Part shown: piece after piece, positions 8,006-16,236 of the stretch
Position numbering within the stretch: position 1 is the first letter of the stretch
Layout: every line of letters starts with the position of its first letter
Assembly: GCA_036397815.1 (NCBI GenBank)
Contig: DASWIE010000037.1
Coordinates: 1 to 29,922 of the forward strand
Direction: 5' to 3'
DNA: 29,922 nt
Source: DASQFY01 sp036397815
Lineage (GTDB): Bacteria > Chloroflexota > Limnocylindria > QHBO01
The notes under the pieces: model-generated
What the model was told of the DNA's origin: nothing
Database searches by the model: none
The model's input: the letters and a program-made list of their open reading frames with translations, nothing else
Position numbers and translations under genes: made by a program

Positions 8006-9359
8006 CCCGGCCCGGGTCGTCCGCCGGGTGGCGTGGCGCGGCGACGAGCTTCGCATGCTGCTGCCGCTGGTCCTCCTGGTGCCGCTCGGCTTCGTGGTGA
8101 CCCACATCGCGCAGACCGGCGAGGCCGGCACTGGACCGATGGGTCTCGCCATCGTGTACCTGCTCCTCATGCTCGGCGCGCACGCCGTCCTGGTGGCCGC
8201 CGGGCACCGCGGCGACCCGCTGCTGCTTCCGCTGGTGGCCACGATCGGGGCCATCGGTCTGATCATGCTCAACCGGCTGGCGCCGGACCTGGAGGAGACG
8301 GCCGCCTTCGGCCTCGACTTCACGGTCGCCGAGACGCAGCTGCTCTGGTTCGCGGTCGGGGTCGGCGCCATGCTCGGGGTGGCGCTCGGCTTCCGCAACG
8401 ACGGGCTGCTGCGCCACTACAAGTACACGTGGGCGATCGCGGGCGCCCTGCTGCTGGTGGTGACCTTCCTGTTCGGGCGCGAGGTGAACGGCGCGCGCCT
8501 CTGGATCTACCTGGGCCCGATCGGCTTCCAGCCGGGCGAGTTCCTGAAGATCGTGCTGGTCGTCTTCATCGCCGCCTACCTGGCCGAGAAGCGCACGCTG
8601 CTGCGCGACGCCAGCGCGCGCATCGGTCCCATCCGGATCCCACCGCTGCCCTATCTGCTGCCGATGCTCGCCATCTTCGTGATCGTCATGCTGGTCGTGA
8701 TCTTCGGCAAGGACCTCGGCACCGCGCTCCTCTTCTTCGGCATCTTCCTGACCATGCTCTTCGTGGCGACCGGGAGGCGCAGCTACGTCCTCATCGGCCT
8801 CCTCCTCTTCCTGGCCGGGTCGTTCGTCGCGTACCGCCTCTTCGACCACGTGGCGCGCCGGGTCGACGCCTGGATCGACCCGTTCGCCGACCCGAGCGGC
8901 GTCGGCTACCAGACGGTCCAGTCGCTCTACGCCTTCGGGCGTGGCGGGCTCTTCGGCGAGGGGCTCGGCCAGGGCCTGCTGCCCACCGCGGGTGGACGGT
9001 TCTTCGGGGTCGAGACCGATTTCATCTTCGCGGTGACCGCCGAGGAGCTGGGCCTGATCGGGGCATTCGCGCTCCTGGCGCTCGCGGTGGCGCTCATCTT
9101 CCGCGGGCTGCGGGTTGCGATGCTGGCACGCGACGACTTCAGCGCCATGCTGGCGGTGGGACTGACGACCAGCCTGGGCCTGCAGACGCTCATCATCGTA
9201 GCGGGCGTCCTGAAGCTGATTCCACTGACCGGGATCACCTTCCCGTTCGTGAGCTACGGCGGGTCGAGCCTGCTGGCCAGCTTCCTGGTGGTCGGGCTGC
9301 TCCTCTCGATCAGCCACCGCTCGGCGCTGGCGGCCGAGCGCGAGGCTCGGCCCACGTGA
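7995..9359 (+). CDS. rodA: SEDS-family peptidoglycan polymerase RodA/FtsW
   Basis: About 454 residues with roughly ten membrane helices. Polymerises lipid II into glycan strands in partnership with a class B PBP. Visible signatures are NGARLWIYLGPIGFQPGEFLK, the extracellular-loop ETDFIFAVTAEELG containing the presumed catalytic Asp342, and the C-terminal PFVSYGGSS. An N-terminal extra pair of helices before the conserved core resembles actinobacterial RodA. The TTG at 7995 overlaps the fhaB-like stop by 11 bases; a GTG at 8028 is an alternative start. It is coupled to the next gene by GTGA. RodA is preferred over FtsW because of the PbpA-like neighbour and FHA context. Confidence 0.93.
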   Translation: MSASPARVVRRVAWRGDELRMLLPLVLLVPLGFVVTHIAQTGEAGTGPMGLAIVYLLLMLGAHAVLVAAGHRGDPLLLPLVATIGAIGLIMLNRLAPDLEETAAFGLDFTVAETQLLWFAVGVGAMLGVALGFRNDGLLRHYKYTWAIAGALLLVVTFLFGREVNGARLWIYLGPIGFQPGEFLKIVLVVFIAAYLAEKRTLLRDASARIGPIRIPPLPYLLPMLAIFVIVMLVVIFGKDLGTALLFFGIFLTMLFVATGRRSYVLIGLLLFLAGSFVAYRLFDHVARRVDAWIDPFADPSGVGYQTVQSLYAFGRGGLFGEGLGQGLLPTAGGRFFGVETDFIFAVTAEELGLIGAFALLALAVALIFRGLRVAMLARDDFSAMLAVGLTTSLGLQTLIIVAGVLKLIPLTGITFPFVSYGGSSLLASFLVVGLLLSISHRSALAAEREARPT

Positions 9360-10903
9360 TCGCGACCAACATCCGGCGCCTGGCCGTCTACCTGCTGCTC
9401 GCCTTCGCGGCCACCTCCGGCGGCCTGTCGTGGTGGCAGGTGGTGGACGCGTCCACGCTCGCCGCCCGCCAGGACAACCCCGAGGTGATCGCCGCGCGCC
9501 GCAGCGCGCTGCGCGGCACGATCTTCGATGCCAACGGCCAGGTCCTGGCCTCGAGCCAGGTGATCGATGGGATCAGCCGCCGCACCTACACCGATGCCGC
9601 CTTCAGCCACATCATCGGCTATGCCAGCCTGCGTTTCGGAACGACCGGCGTGGAGCGCGCCTGGGACGATCTGCTGACCGGGCGCTCGGATCCGAATCCA
9701 CTGCGCGACCTGGTGAACGACATCCTGGCTCGCCAGCCTCCGCCCACGGACCTGACCCTCACCATCGACCGGCGGCTGCAGGACTATGCCGCCGCCCAGC
9801 TGGGGACCGATGTCGGAGTCGTGGTCGCACTCGACCCGCGCAGCGGCGCGATCCTGGCCATGACCTCCACCCCGACCTTCGACCCGACCCCGATCTCGGG
9901 TGACCCGGCCACCGCCGCCGGCCCGATGGAGCAGATCGGCGCCCAGCCGAACAACCCGCTCGTCGACCGCGCTCGGCAGGGTCGCTACACCCCCGGCTCG
10001 ATCATGAAGGTCCTCACCGCGTCGGCCGCCCTCGACAGCGGGGCGATGACGCCGGAGACGACGTTCCCCGACCAGCCGCGTGAAGAGACCGAGGGCTTCG
10101 TGGTCGAGGGCTTCCGCGTCCTGGAGCACGACCTGAGCCCGGTGACGCCCGCGCTCTGGCCCTTCTCGCCGGCGCTGCAGGTCTCGAGCAACATCTTCTT
10201 CGCCCACGTCGGGGTGGAGCTCGGGTCGGAGCGCTTCCTCGACTACGCGAAGCGATTCGGGTTCTGCGAACCACTGGTGATCGGGCCGAGCGACCGCGGC
10301 CTCTCCGTCTCGCCGTCATACGTGACGGCGGTGGCGGAGGATGGCGGCTGCGCCCCCTTTGCCGACACGGCCGAGGTCGCCCAGGCCGCCTTCGGCCAGG
10401 GCCGGGTCAACGTGACCCCGGTCCAGATGGCGCTGCTGGCGGCGACCGTCGCGAACGACGGGATCACCCCCGCGCCCTACGTCGTGCGGGACGTGCGCGC
10501 CCATGCCGACGACCCGGCCGCGGGGCCAAGCGAGCGGGTGCTGACGACCTACCGCGCGGAGGGCAGCCGCCGGGCGATCGGCTCGGGAGCGGCAGCCCAG
10601 GTCCGGGCGGCGATGGTCGACGCCGTGCACGGTGAGCTGGGGCGGCTGTACGCCGGCGCCGGCGACGTGACCCGCTACGGGGTCAGCGGTGTCTCGACCG
10701 CCGGCAAGACCGGCACCGCCGAGCGGGGTCCCGACCTGCCGCCGCACTCGTGGTACATCGGCTTCGTGCCGGCACAGGCCGGGGGAACGCCCGCCATTGC
10801 GGTCGCCGTCATCGTCGAGGGCGGGGGCAGTGGCTCCGGTCGCGCGGCGCCGATCGGCGGGGCCGTCATGGCCGAGTGGCTCAAGATCCTGGCCGCCGGC
10901 TGA
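9356..10903 (+). CDS. pbpA: Class B penicillin-binding protein (PbpA-type transpeptidase)
   Basis: 515 residues. One N-terminal membrane anchor (about 10-27) and a periplasmic transpeptidase. The three active-site motifs are present: S215-I-M-K218, S277-S-N279 and K451-T-G-T454. It has no glycosyltransferase domain and a short N-terminal region, matching PbpA of Actinobacteria rather than PBP2/PBP3 with long pedestals. It cross-links peptidoglycan made by the RodA encoded just upstream; the GTG start overlaps the rodA TGA (GTGA). The frame stays open upstream inside rodA, but that is a shadow. Likely the last gene of the fhaA-fhaB-rodA-pbpA operon, as 102 bases with a promoter-like box follow. 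Confidence 0.94.
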   Translation: MIATNIRRLAVYLLLAFAATSGGLSWWQVVDASTLAARQDNPEVIAARRSALRGTIFDANGQVLASSQVIDGISRRTYTDAAFSHIIGYASLRFGTTGVERAWDDLLTGRSDPNPLRDLVNDILARQPPPTDLTLTIDRRLQDYAAAQLGTDVGVVVALDPRSGAILAMTSTPTFDPTPISGDPATAAGPMEQIGAQPNNPLVDRARQGRYTPGSIMKVLTASAALDSGAMTPETTFPDQPREETEGFVVEGFRVLEHDLSPVTPALWPFSPALQVSSNIFFAHVGVELGSERFLDYAKRFGFCEPLVIGPSDRGLSVSPSYVTAVAEDGGCAPFADTAEVAQAAFGQGRVNVTPVQMALLAATVANDGITPAPYVVRDVRAHADDPAAGPSERVLTTYRAEGSRRAIGSGAAAQVRAAMVDAVHGELGRLYAGAGDVTRYGVSGVSTAGKTGTAERGPDLPPHSWYIGFVPAQAGGTPAIAVAVIVEGGGSGSGRAAPIGGAVMAEWLKILAAG

Positions 10904-10911
10904 GGCCATCC

Positions 10912-10929
10912 CATCGGTCTCGTCTGAAC
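10912..10929. repeat. 18-bp intergenic motif, copy 1
   Basis: CATCGGTCTCGTCTGAAC lies just after pbpA and 20 bases before the TATTGT box of the moxR gene. The same 18 bases with one mismatch occur at 19209-19226. It may be a shared operator; no protein is identifiable. Confidence 0.4.
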
Positions 10930-10949
10930 CAGTCCGTAACGCGCTGGGG

Positions 10950-10955
10950 TATTGT
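10950..10955 (+). promoter_or_regulatory. -10-like box (TATTGT) before moxR
   Basis: TATTGT in a GC-rich intergenic region would start transcription near 10962, giving a ~44-base leader that contains AAGGGG (10991-10996) before the GTG at 11006. No recognisable -35. Confidence 0.35.
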
Positions 10956-11005
10956 TCGGCGAGGGCAGGCTACGCCCACCCAACCGAGCGAAGGGGAATC
11001 TCCAG

Positions 11006-11968
11006 GTGAAGAATATCCAGGAGCTGGCTGAGCGCGTCATCGCCAACGTCGAACGCGTCATCGTCGGCAAGCACGCCGAGGTGCGAATGGCCCTCGTCGC
11101 GCTCCTCTGCGAGGGCCACATCCTGATCGAGGACGTGCCCGGCGTCGGCAAGACGATGCTGGCCAAGGCGATGAGCAAGAGCATCGGCTGCTCCTTCCGA
11201 CGGATCCAGTTCACGCCGGACCTGCTCCCGTCGGACGTCACCGGTCTCTCGATCTTCAACCAGAAGACTCAGGAGTTCGAGTTCCGCCCGGGACCGATCA
11301 TGGCCCAGGTCGTCCTGGCCGACGAGATCAACCGCGCCACCCCCAAGACGCAGAGCGCCCTCCTCGAGTGCATGGAGGAGCGACAGGCCACGATCGACGG
11401 GGTCACCTACCCGATGCCGTCGCCATTCCTGGTGATCGCCACCCAGAACCCGATCGAATACGAGGGCACCTTTGCCCTGCCGGAGGCGCAGCTCGACCGC
11501 TTCATGCTTCGCCTGCGCCTCGGTTACCCCAAGGCGATGGAGGAGATCGTCATCCTCGACGAGCAGAAGCGGCTGCACCCGATCGAAGAGCTGGGGCAGG
11601 TCCTCTCCCTCGATGAGCTGCGCCAGATGCAGTCGGCCCTCAAGGAGATCTACGTCGACCAGGCGGTGGCCGAGTACATCGTTCGCCTGGTGGGGGCCAC
11701 CCGCGAGCACGCGGACGTCTACCTCGGCGCGTCGCCGCGTGGCTCGATCAACCTGTATCGCTCCAGCCAGGCCCTGGCGGCCCTCGATGGGCGCGATTAC
11801 GTCATCCCAGACGACGTCAAGCAGCTTGCGGTGGCGGTGCTCGCGCACCGCCTCATCGTGAAGAGCCAGGCGTCGCTGCGCGAGGTCGATCCGGACTCGA
11901 TCGTGCGCGAGGTGCTCGCGCAGGTACCGATCGGCGAAGCGAGCGGCGCGACGGCCGGCCCGAGGTAG
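11006..11968 (+). CDS. MoxR-family AAA+ ATPase
   Basis: 320 residues, the usual length for MoxR. Chaperone-like ATPase thought to activate partner proteins. Walker A PGVGKT at 45-50 (Lys49), Walker B VVLADE at 102-107 followed by INRA, sensor 1 around ATQNP (146-150) and the family signature LPEAQLDRF. The AAA lid follows. The GTG is chosen for AAGGGG nine bases upstream; the frame extends to an ATT-containing stretch further upstream without support. It is followed after 12 bases by a DUF58 protein and then a transglutaminase, the classic MoxR cluster seen in many bacteria. Confidence 0.95.
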   Translation: MKNIQELAERVIANVERVIVGKHAEVRMALVALLCEGHILIEDVPGVGKTMLAKAMSKSIGCSFRRIQFTPDLLPSDVTGLSIFNQKTQEFEFRPGPIMAQVVLADEINRATPKTQSALLECMEERQATIDGVTYPMPSPFLVIATQNPIEYEGTFALPEAQLDRFMLRLRLGYPKAMEEIVILDEQKRLHPIEELGQVLSLDELRQMQSALKEIYVDQAVAEYIVRLVGATREHADVYLGASPRGSINLYRSSQALAALDGRDYVIPDDVKQLAVAVLAHRLIVKSQASLREVDPDSIVREVLAQVPIGEASGATAGPR

Positions 11969-11980
11969 GAGCGCGCCGTC

Positions 11981-13219
11981 ATGGGCAGCATGGCGAAACA
12001 GCTCCGCTTCGTCTTCCTGGGGACGGTCCTGGTCGTCGCCGCCTTCAGCACCGGGATCAACTTCCTCTTCTTCCTCGTCTATCTCCTGGGCGGGCTGCTG
12101 CTCGCATCGCGCTTCTACGCGCGTCGCGGCCTGCAGGGGTTGCGCGCGGGGTATCACGTCATCAATCCACGGGCCCAGGTGGGAGAGGTGCTGCAGGCGA
12201 TCTACCGGGTCGACAACGACACCCGCTGGGGCAAGCCCTGGGTCGAGCTCTGGAACGACTCGACGCTGCCGGCGCCGCTGCCCGGCCGGGTGATCGGGGT
12301 GCGCGCCGAGGGCTCGCGCCAGTGGCTCGCCAAGGTGACGCTCGTGCGGCGCGGCTCGTACCGGCTGGGCGCGCTTCGCGTGCGGACCGGCGACCCGTTC
12401 GGGCTCTTTTCGAGCGAGATGGTGGTCGGCCAGCCAACCTGGGTTGTTGTCTTTCCCAAGGTGCACGCCCTGCCGAACTGGCGCCTGCCGCCATCGCCGG
12501 TGGACGGCACCACTCCCTCGCGCCGCCGCTTCGAGGCCGCCAGCCCCCTCGTCCGCAGCGTGCGGCCATACGTGCACGGCGATGCCATCAACCGGATCCA
12601 CTGGCTCTCGAGCGTGCGCCACGGTGAGCTGCACGTGAAGGAGTTCGACCTGGAGCAGGCGGCCGACCTGTGGATCGTGCTCGACCTCGACCGCGCCGCG
12701 CACGCCGGAGCGGGCGAGACCGCGTCGGTCGAGACGGCCGTCAGCGCCGCGGCCTCGATCGCGGTCCAGACGCTAAGTGAGAATCGGGCAGTGGGGCTGA
12801 CCGTCTCGTCGCGCCGCCAGCAGCTGCTCACGCCGGACCGCGGCACCCGGGTCGAGCAGAAGATCCTGCACCTGCTGGCGAACGTTCAGGCTGACGGCTC
12901 GCAGCCCCTGGCCGAGGTGCTGATGGGCACGCTCCTCCAGCTGCGGCGTGGGATGACGCTCTGCATCGTGACCGGATCCACGGACCGGACGTGGATCCGG
13001 GCCCTGGCCTCGCTGCGGCGCCGCGGCGTTGGCGTGGTGGTCGTCCTGCTCGATCGCGCCAGCTTCGTCGGGCGCGATGACGACGAGAGCCGCGCGCAGC
13101 TCGCCGCCGCGCGGCACGGGCTGGCCGAGTACGACGTCTCCTATCGCCTGATTCACGCGGGCGACGACCTGGCGAATGCGCTGGGCGGCCAGAAGCGCGG
13201 GGAGCGGGTCCGTGTCTGA
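11981..13219 (+). CDS. DUF58 domain membrane protein (MoxR partner)
   Basis: 412 residues. Two adjacent N-terminal membrane helices (about 10-25 and 27-45), a beta-rich region, then the DUF58 signature RPYVHGDAINRIHWLSSVR (195-213) and VKEFD (219-223), followed by a VWA-like region beginning WIVLDLD (231-237). DUF58 proteins are likely MoxR clients at the membrane; their molecular activity is not settled. AGGAG at 11967-11971 supports the ATG; a second ATG at 11990 is possible. It overlaps the transglutaminase gene by eight bases. Confidence 0.92.
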   Translation: MGSMAKQLRFVFLGTVLVVAAFSTGINFLFFLVYLLGGLLLASRFYARRGLQGLRAGYHVINPRAQVGEVLQAIYRVDNDTRWGKPWVELWNDSTLPAPLPGRVIGVRAEGSRQWLAKVTLVRRGSYRLGALRVRTGDPFGLFSSEMVVGQPTWVVVFPKVHALPNWRLPPSPVDGTTPSRRRFEAASPLVRSVRPYVHGDAINRIHWLSSVRHGELHVKEFDLEQAADLWIVLDLDRAAHAGAGETASVETAVSAAASIAVQTLSENRAVGLTVSSRRQQLLTPDRGTRVEQKILHLLANVQADGSQPLAEVLMGTLLQLRRGMTLCIVTGSTDRTWIRALASLRRRGVGVVVVLLDRASFVGRDDDESRAQLAAARHGLAEYDVSYRLIHAGDDLANALGGQKRGERVRV

Positions 13220-15521
13220 GTGGCTTCGGCCATACCTCCGGCCGCGAGAGGGCTGGCTGGCGCTCGGCCTGCTGTTCGTGATGCTGCTCAGCCTGGGCTG
13301 GTCGATCCAAGAGGCCGCGTGGATCGACAGCCTCGAGTTCATCGTGCCGGTGGCGTTCTTCGCGGTCGTCCTCGGCGCGCTCTTCGGACTCAGCCGGTTG
13401 AGCGTGGCGATCGTCCTGCCGCTCAGCGCCGTGCTGGGCACCGCCATCGTGCTCTGGACCGTGGGTGGCGAGTTCTTCCCCGACTACTCGCAGGGCGATC
13501 GCCTGCTGGCCCTGCGGGGCGAGGCGATCAGGTGGGCGCGCATCGTGTTCGACCTGGGCTACGCCCCGCAGCTGACGCCGTACGCCATCGGCCTCGGCGT
13601 GCTGATGTGGGTCACCTCCTTCATCGCCGCATACACGCTCTATCGCCACCATCGGGTCCTGGACGCCATCGTGCTGGTCGGGGCGGCGCTGATCGGCAAC
13701 ATGGCCGCCACCCTGACCGACCTGTTCGGCTATCTCATCCTGTTCGTGCTGGCCGCGCTTCTGCTCTGGCTGCGGGCCGCCCTGATCGGTCGTGAGGAGG
13801 GATGGCAGCGACGGCGAGTGAACGAGAACGCCGAGGTCCCGGCCGCCATCATGCGCAGCGGGATCGTCTTCATCGCGGGCAGCATCGCGCTCGCCTGGGT
13901 GCTGACCACCGTCGCCGTGGCCGCGCCGCTGACCAATGTCTGGAACAACCTGGACGGCGCCTGGACGGATCTCCGCGATGGCCTGGACGGATTCTTCGGC
14001 GGGCTGTCCGGCGGTGGCCCGTCTCGATTCGGCGGCGCCAGCTTCGGCAACTCCATGACCATCTCCGGCAACTGGACCAGCCAGGACGACCCGGTGATGA
14101 CGGTCGCCTCCCTTAAGCCGTACTACCTGCGAACCATCACCTACGACGTGTACACCGGGCGGGGCTGGGATCGAACCCCTGGCGATACGCGGCTCGTGCC
14201 GGCCGAAACGGCCCTCTTTCAGGGCGACTCACCGGAGCGCCCCAGCGTGATCGATGCCTTCCGACCCGAGACGCTGTACATCCAGATCGAGACTTCGCTC
14301 GAGCGCAACCTCTTCACGCCCGGCTATCCGACCGGCGTCACCGCGGACGTCACCGTCTTCGAGAGCGGGAACCAGCCGTTCCTGGGTGGGATGAAGCTGG
14401 CATCGCCGATCTCTCCCGGCGAGGGATACGTGATCACGGCGCTGATCGGTGAGGCGACGGAGGCGCAGCTGCAGAGCGCCGGACAGGCCTACCCGCCCGA
14501 GATCGAGGCGTACTACCTGGGCACGGAGGGGGTCACCCAACAGACTTTCCAGCTGGCGGAGCAGATCGTCGCCGACGCCGGGGCACGGAACCCGCACGAC
14601 ATGGCGAAGGCGCTCGCCGCGTACCTGCGGGGCTCAGGCTTCCGGTATGACACCACTGCGCCCATACCGTCTGATCCGGACCGCGACATTGTCGACTTCT
14701 TCCTGTTCGACGAGAACGGGCGGGTCGGCTACTGCGAGTACTTCGCCAGCGCGATGGCGGTCATGGCTCGCACGCTCGGCCTGCCCGCTCGGGTGGCGGT
14801 CGGCTTCGCGCCGGGCGATCGGATCGGCGACGGGGAGGGCGAGGGCAGCATCTACCTCGTCCGCAGGGAGAACGCGCACGCCTGGGCCGAGATCTACTTC
14901 CCCGGCTACGGCTGGCAGGCGTTCGAGTCGACCAAGACGATCTCGGCCTTGACCAGGCCCCGCGGACAGCCGCTGCCGTCCGGCGCCGGCGGCCCGCAAC
15001 CATCTGGAGGACCCCGGGACTTCCCGGAGGGGCTCGACCGCGATCAAGGCCTCATCAATACCCTGCCCTCCTTCCGACCGGGGGCGGGTGGGTACCAGCC
15101 GGGCGAGCAGGGCCCACCGGAGGAACCGCGCGGCGGGAACGCGCTTCTCTTCCTGGCGATCCTGACGCTGGGGCTTGGGGTGGCCGCCTGGCGCTTCCTG
15201 CGGTCGCGGCGAGCGCTGCGCTTCCTGGCGCCCGGCGAGCGGCAGTGGCATCGGCTCAGGCTGGCGGCCGGCCGGGCCGGGGTCGCGCAGCGCCCGTCGG
15301 AGACGATCTACGAGTACGCCGGCTGGCTGGAGGAGCAGATCCCTCGCCGTCGACCGGAGATCCAGACCATCGCCAAGGGCAAGGTCTGGCAGAGCTACTC
15401 CGGGCACGGCATCTCGGGCGAGGCAATCGACCGCATCGAGCGAGCGTGGCGGCGGCTGGAGCTGCCGCTCGTCTGGCTGGCCGTGAAACGGCGCGTGCAG
15501 CGGCTGCTCCCGAGTCGCTGA
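13212..15521 (+). CDS. Membrane transglutaminase-like protein (TgpA/DUF3488-DUF4129 type)
   Basis: 769 residues. An N-terminal block of about six membrane helices (to ~residue 240), an extracytoplasmic domain, then a transglutaminase core with Cys508 (GYCEYFASAM), His556 (NAHAWAEIYFPGYGW) and Glu572 (AFEST) where Asp is usual. A Gly/Pro-rich linker, one more membrane helix (about 643-660) and a cytoplasmic DUF4129-like tail (RPSETIYEYAGWLEEQI) follow. TgpA-type enzymes act in the envelope, and the family is linked with MoxR/DUF58. The GTG start overlaps the DUF58 stop; starting further upstream would add residues inside the preceding gene. Substrate unknown. Confidence 0.92.
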   Translation: MSEWLRPYLRPREGWLALGLLFVMLLSLGWSIQEAAWIDSLEFIVPVAFFAVVLGALFGLSRLSVAIVLPLSAVLGTAIVLWTVGGEFFPDYSQGDRLLALRGEAIRWARIVFDLGYAPQLTPYAIGLGVLMWVTSFIAAYTLYRHHRVLDAIVLVGAALIGNMAATLTDLFGYLILFVLAALLLWLRAALIGREEGWQRRRVNENAEVPAAIMRSGIVFIAGSIALAWVLTTVAVAAPLTNVWNNLDGAWTDLRDGLDGFFGGLSGGGPSRFGGASFGNSMTISGNWTSQDDPVMTVASLKPYYLRTITYDVYTGRGWDRTPGDTRLVPAETALFQGDSPERPSVIDAFRPETLYIQIETSLERNLFTPGYPTGVTADVTVFESGNQPFLGGMKLASPISPGEGYVITALIGEATEAQLQSAGQAYPPEIEAYYLGTEGVTQQTFQLAEQIVADAGARNPHDMAKALAAYLRGSGFRYDTTAPIPSDPDRDIVDFFLFDENGRVGYCEYFASAMAVMARTLGLPARVAVGFAPGDRIGDGEGEGSIYLVRRENAHAWAEIYFPGYGWQAFESTKTISALTRPRGQPLPSGAGGPQPSGGPRDFPEGLDRDQGLINTLPSFRPGAGGYQPGEQGPPEEPRGGNALLFLAILTLGLGVAAWRFLRSRRALRFLAPGERQWHRLRLAAGRAGVAQRPSETIYEYAGWLEEQIPRRRPEIQTIAKGKVWQSYSGHGISGEAIDRIERAWRRLELPLVWLAVKRRVQRLLPSR

Positions 15522-15543
15522 TCCGTCCCCGCGCGGCCGGGCG

Positions 15544-16236
15544 CTAGAGCGCGAGCGGCTCGCCCTCTGACTCGTCCACGTGCAGCGCCGAGCGGCCGAG
15601 GAGATGCGCGCCATCGTTCCATCGCCTGACCTGCCAGGTCGCCTCGATATCGGCGCGCGAGATGACGGAGACCGACGCGTTGTCGAGATCCATTTCCCAC
15701 GCCAACCGCGGCTCGAGGCCGAGCAGGTAACGAGCAGCCAGGCGCAACGTGCCGCCGTGCGAGACGATGCAGAGCGGCCACTCGTCGCCGGCGAGCAACT
15801 CGCCGAGGGCCGCTCGCACGCGGGTGTTGGCCGCGGAGACCGCCTCTCCGCCGGGCGGCACGCGCCCGCCCCCGTCACGGCGCCACGCCGCGTAGCGACG
15901 CGCGTCGGTGCGCGCCAGCTCGGCGTGGGTACGGCCCTCCCAGGCGCCCTGACCGATCTCCATCAGCCTCGGCTCGAGCGCGACGTCGGGTTCCTGCTGG
16001 CGCGCGGTGCCGGGCAACGCGGCGGCGATGATGCGCGCGGTCTGCGCGGCACGAGCCAGCGGCGAGCTGACGATCCGCACCGGGCGCTCCTCCGGATCGG
16101 CCGCGATGCGCTCCGCCAGCAGCCGTGCCTGAGCCAGGCCATCGGCTGCCAACGGTGGGTCACGGTGGCCCTGGAAGCGGCCTTCGCGATTCCATGCCGT
16201 GACGCCGTGTCGGACCAGGATCAGGCCCTGGGTCAC
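15544..16236 (-). CDS. Histidine phosphatase superfamily (phosphoglycerate mutase-like)
   Basis: 230 residues, full length. The catalytic motif is LVRHG with His10 as phospho-acceptor; Arg62 (SSPLARAAQTA), Glu100 (GAWEGR) and His160 (SHGG) complete the active site. Cytoplasmic; removes phosphate from small metabolites. The GTG start overlaps the upstream aminotransferase TGA (GTGA), so the two are coupled. Some metal-independent phosphoserine phosphatases belong to this family, which fits a neighbouring class V aminotransferase, but adenosylcobalamin phosphatase or sugar phosphatase roles are equally possible from sequence alone. The C-terminus converges on the transglutaminase gene with a 22-base gap. 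Confidence 0.92.
   Translation of the reverse strand: MTQGLILVRHGVTAWNREGRFQGHRDPPLAADGLAQARLLAERIAADPEERPVRIVSSPLARAAQTARIIAAALPGTARQQEPDVALEPRLMEIGQGAWEGRTHAELARTDARRYAAWRRDGGGRVPPGGEAVSAANTRVRAALGELLAGDEWPLCIVSHGGTLRLAARYLLGLEPRLAWEMDLDNASVSVISRADIEATWQVRRWNDGAHLLGRSALHVDESEGEPLAL

Noticed and set aside
7917..9317. 466-codon antisense frame across rodA
   Set aside because: Highly charged, repetitive Glu/Gln/His composition typical of antisense to a hydrophobic membrane protein gene.
8033..9355. N-terminal extension of the PBP within rodA
   Set aside because: The frame is open but Arg/Pro-rich and lies inside rodA; the PBP membrane anchor begins right after GTG 9356.
10970..12703. 577-codon open frame antisense to moxR and DUF58 genes
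   Set aside because: GC-rich third positions keep antisense frames open; the product is His/Arg/Asp-biased and matches no family, while the + strand carries clear motifs.
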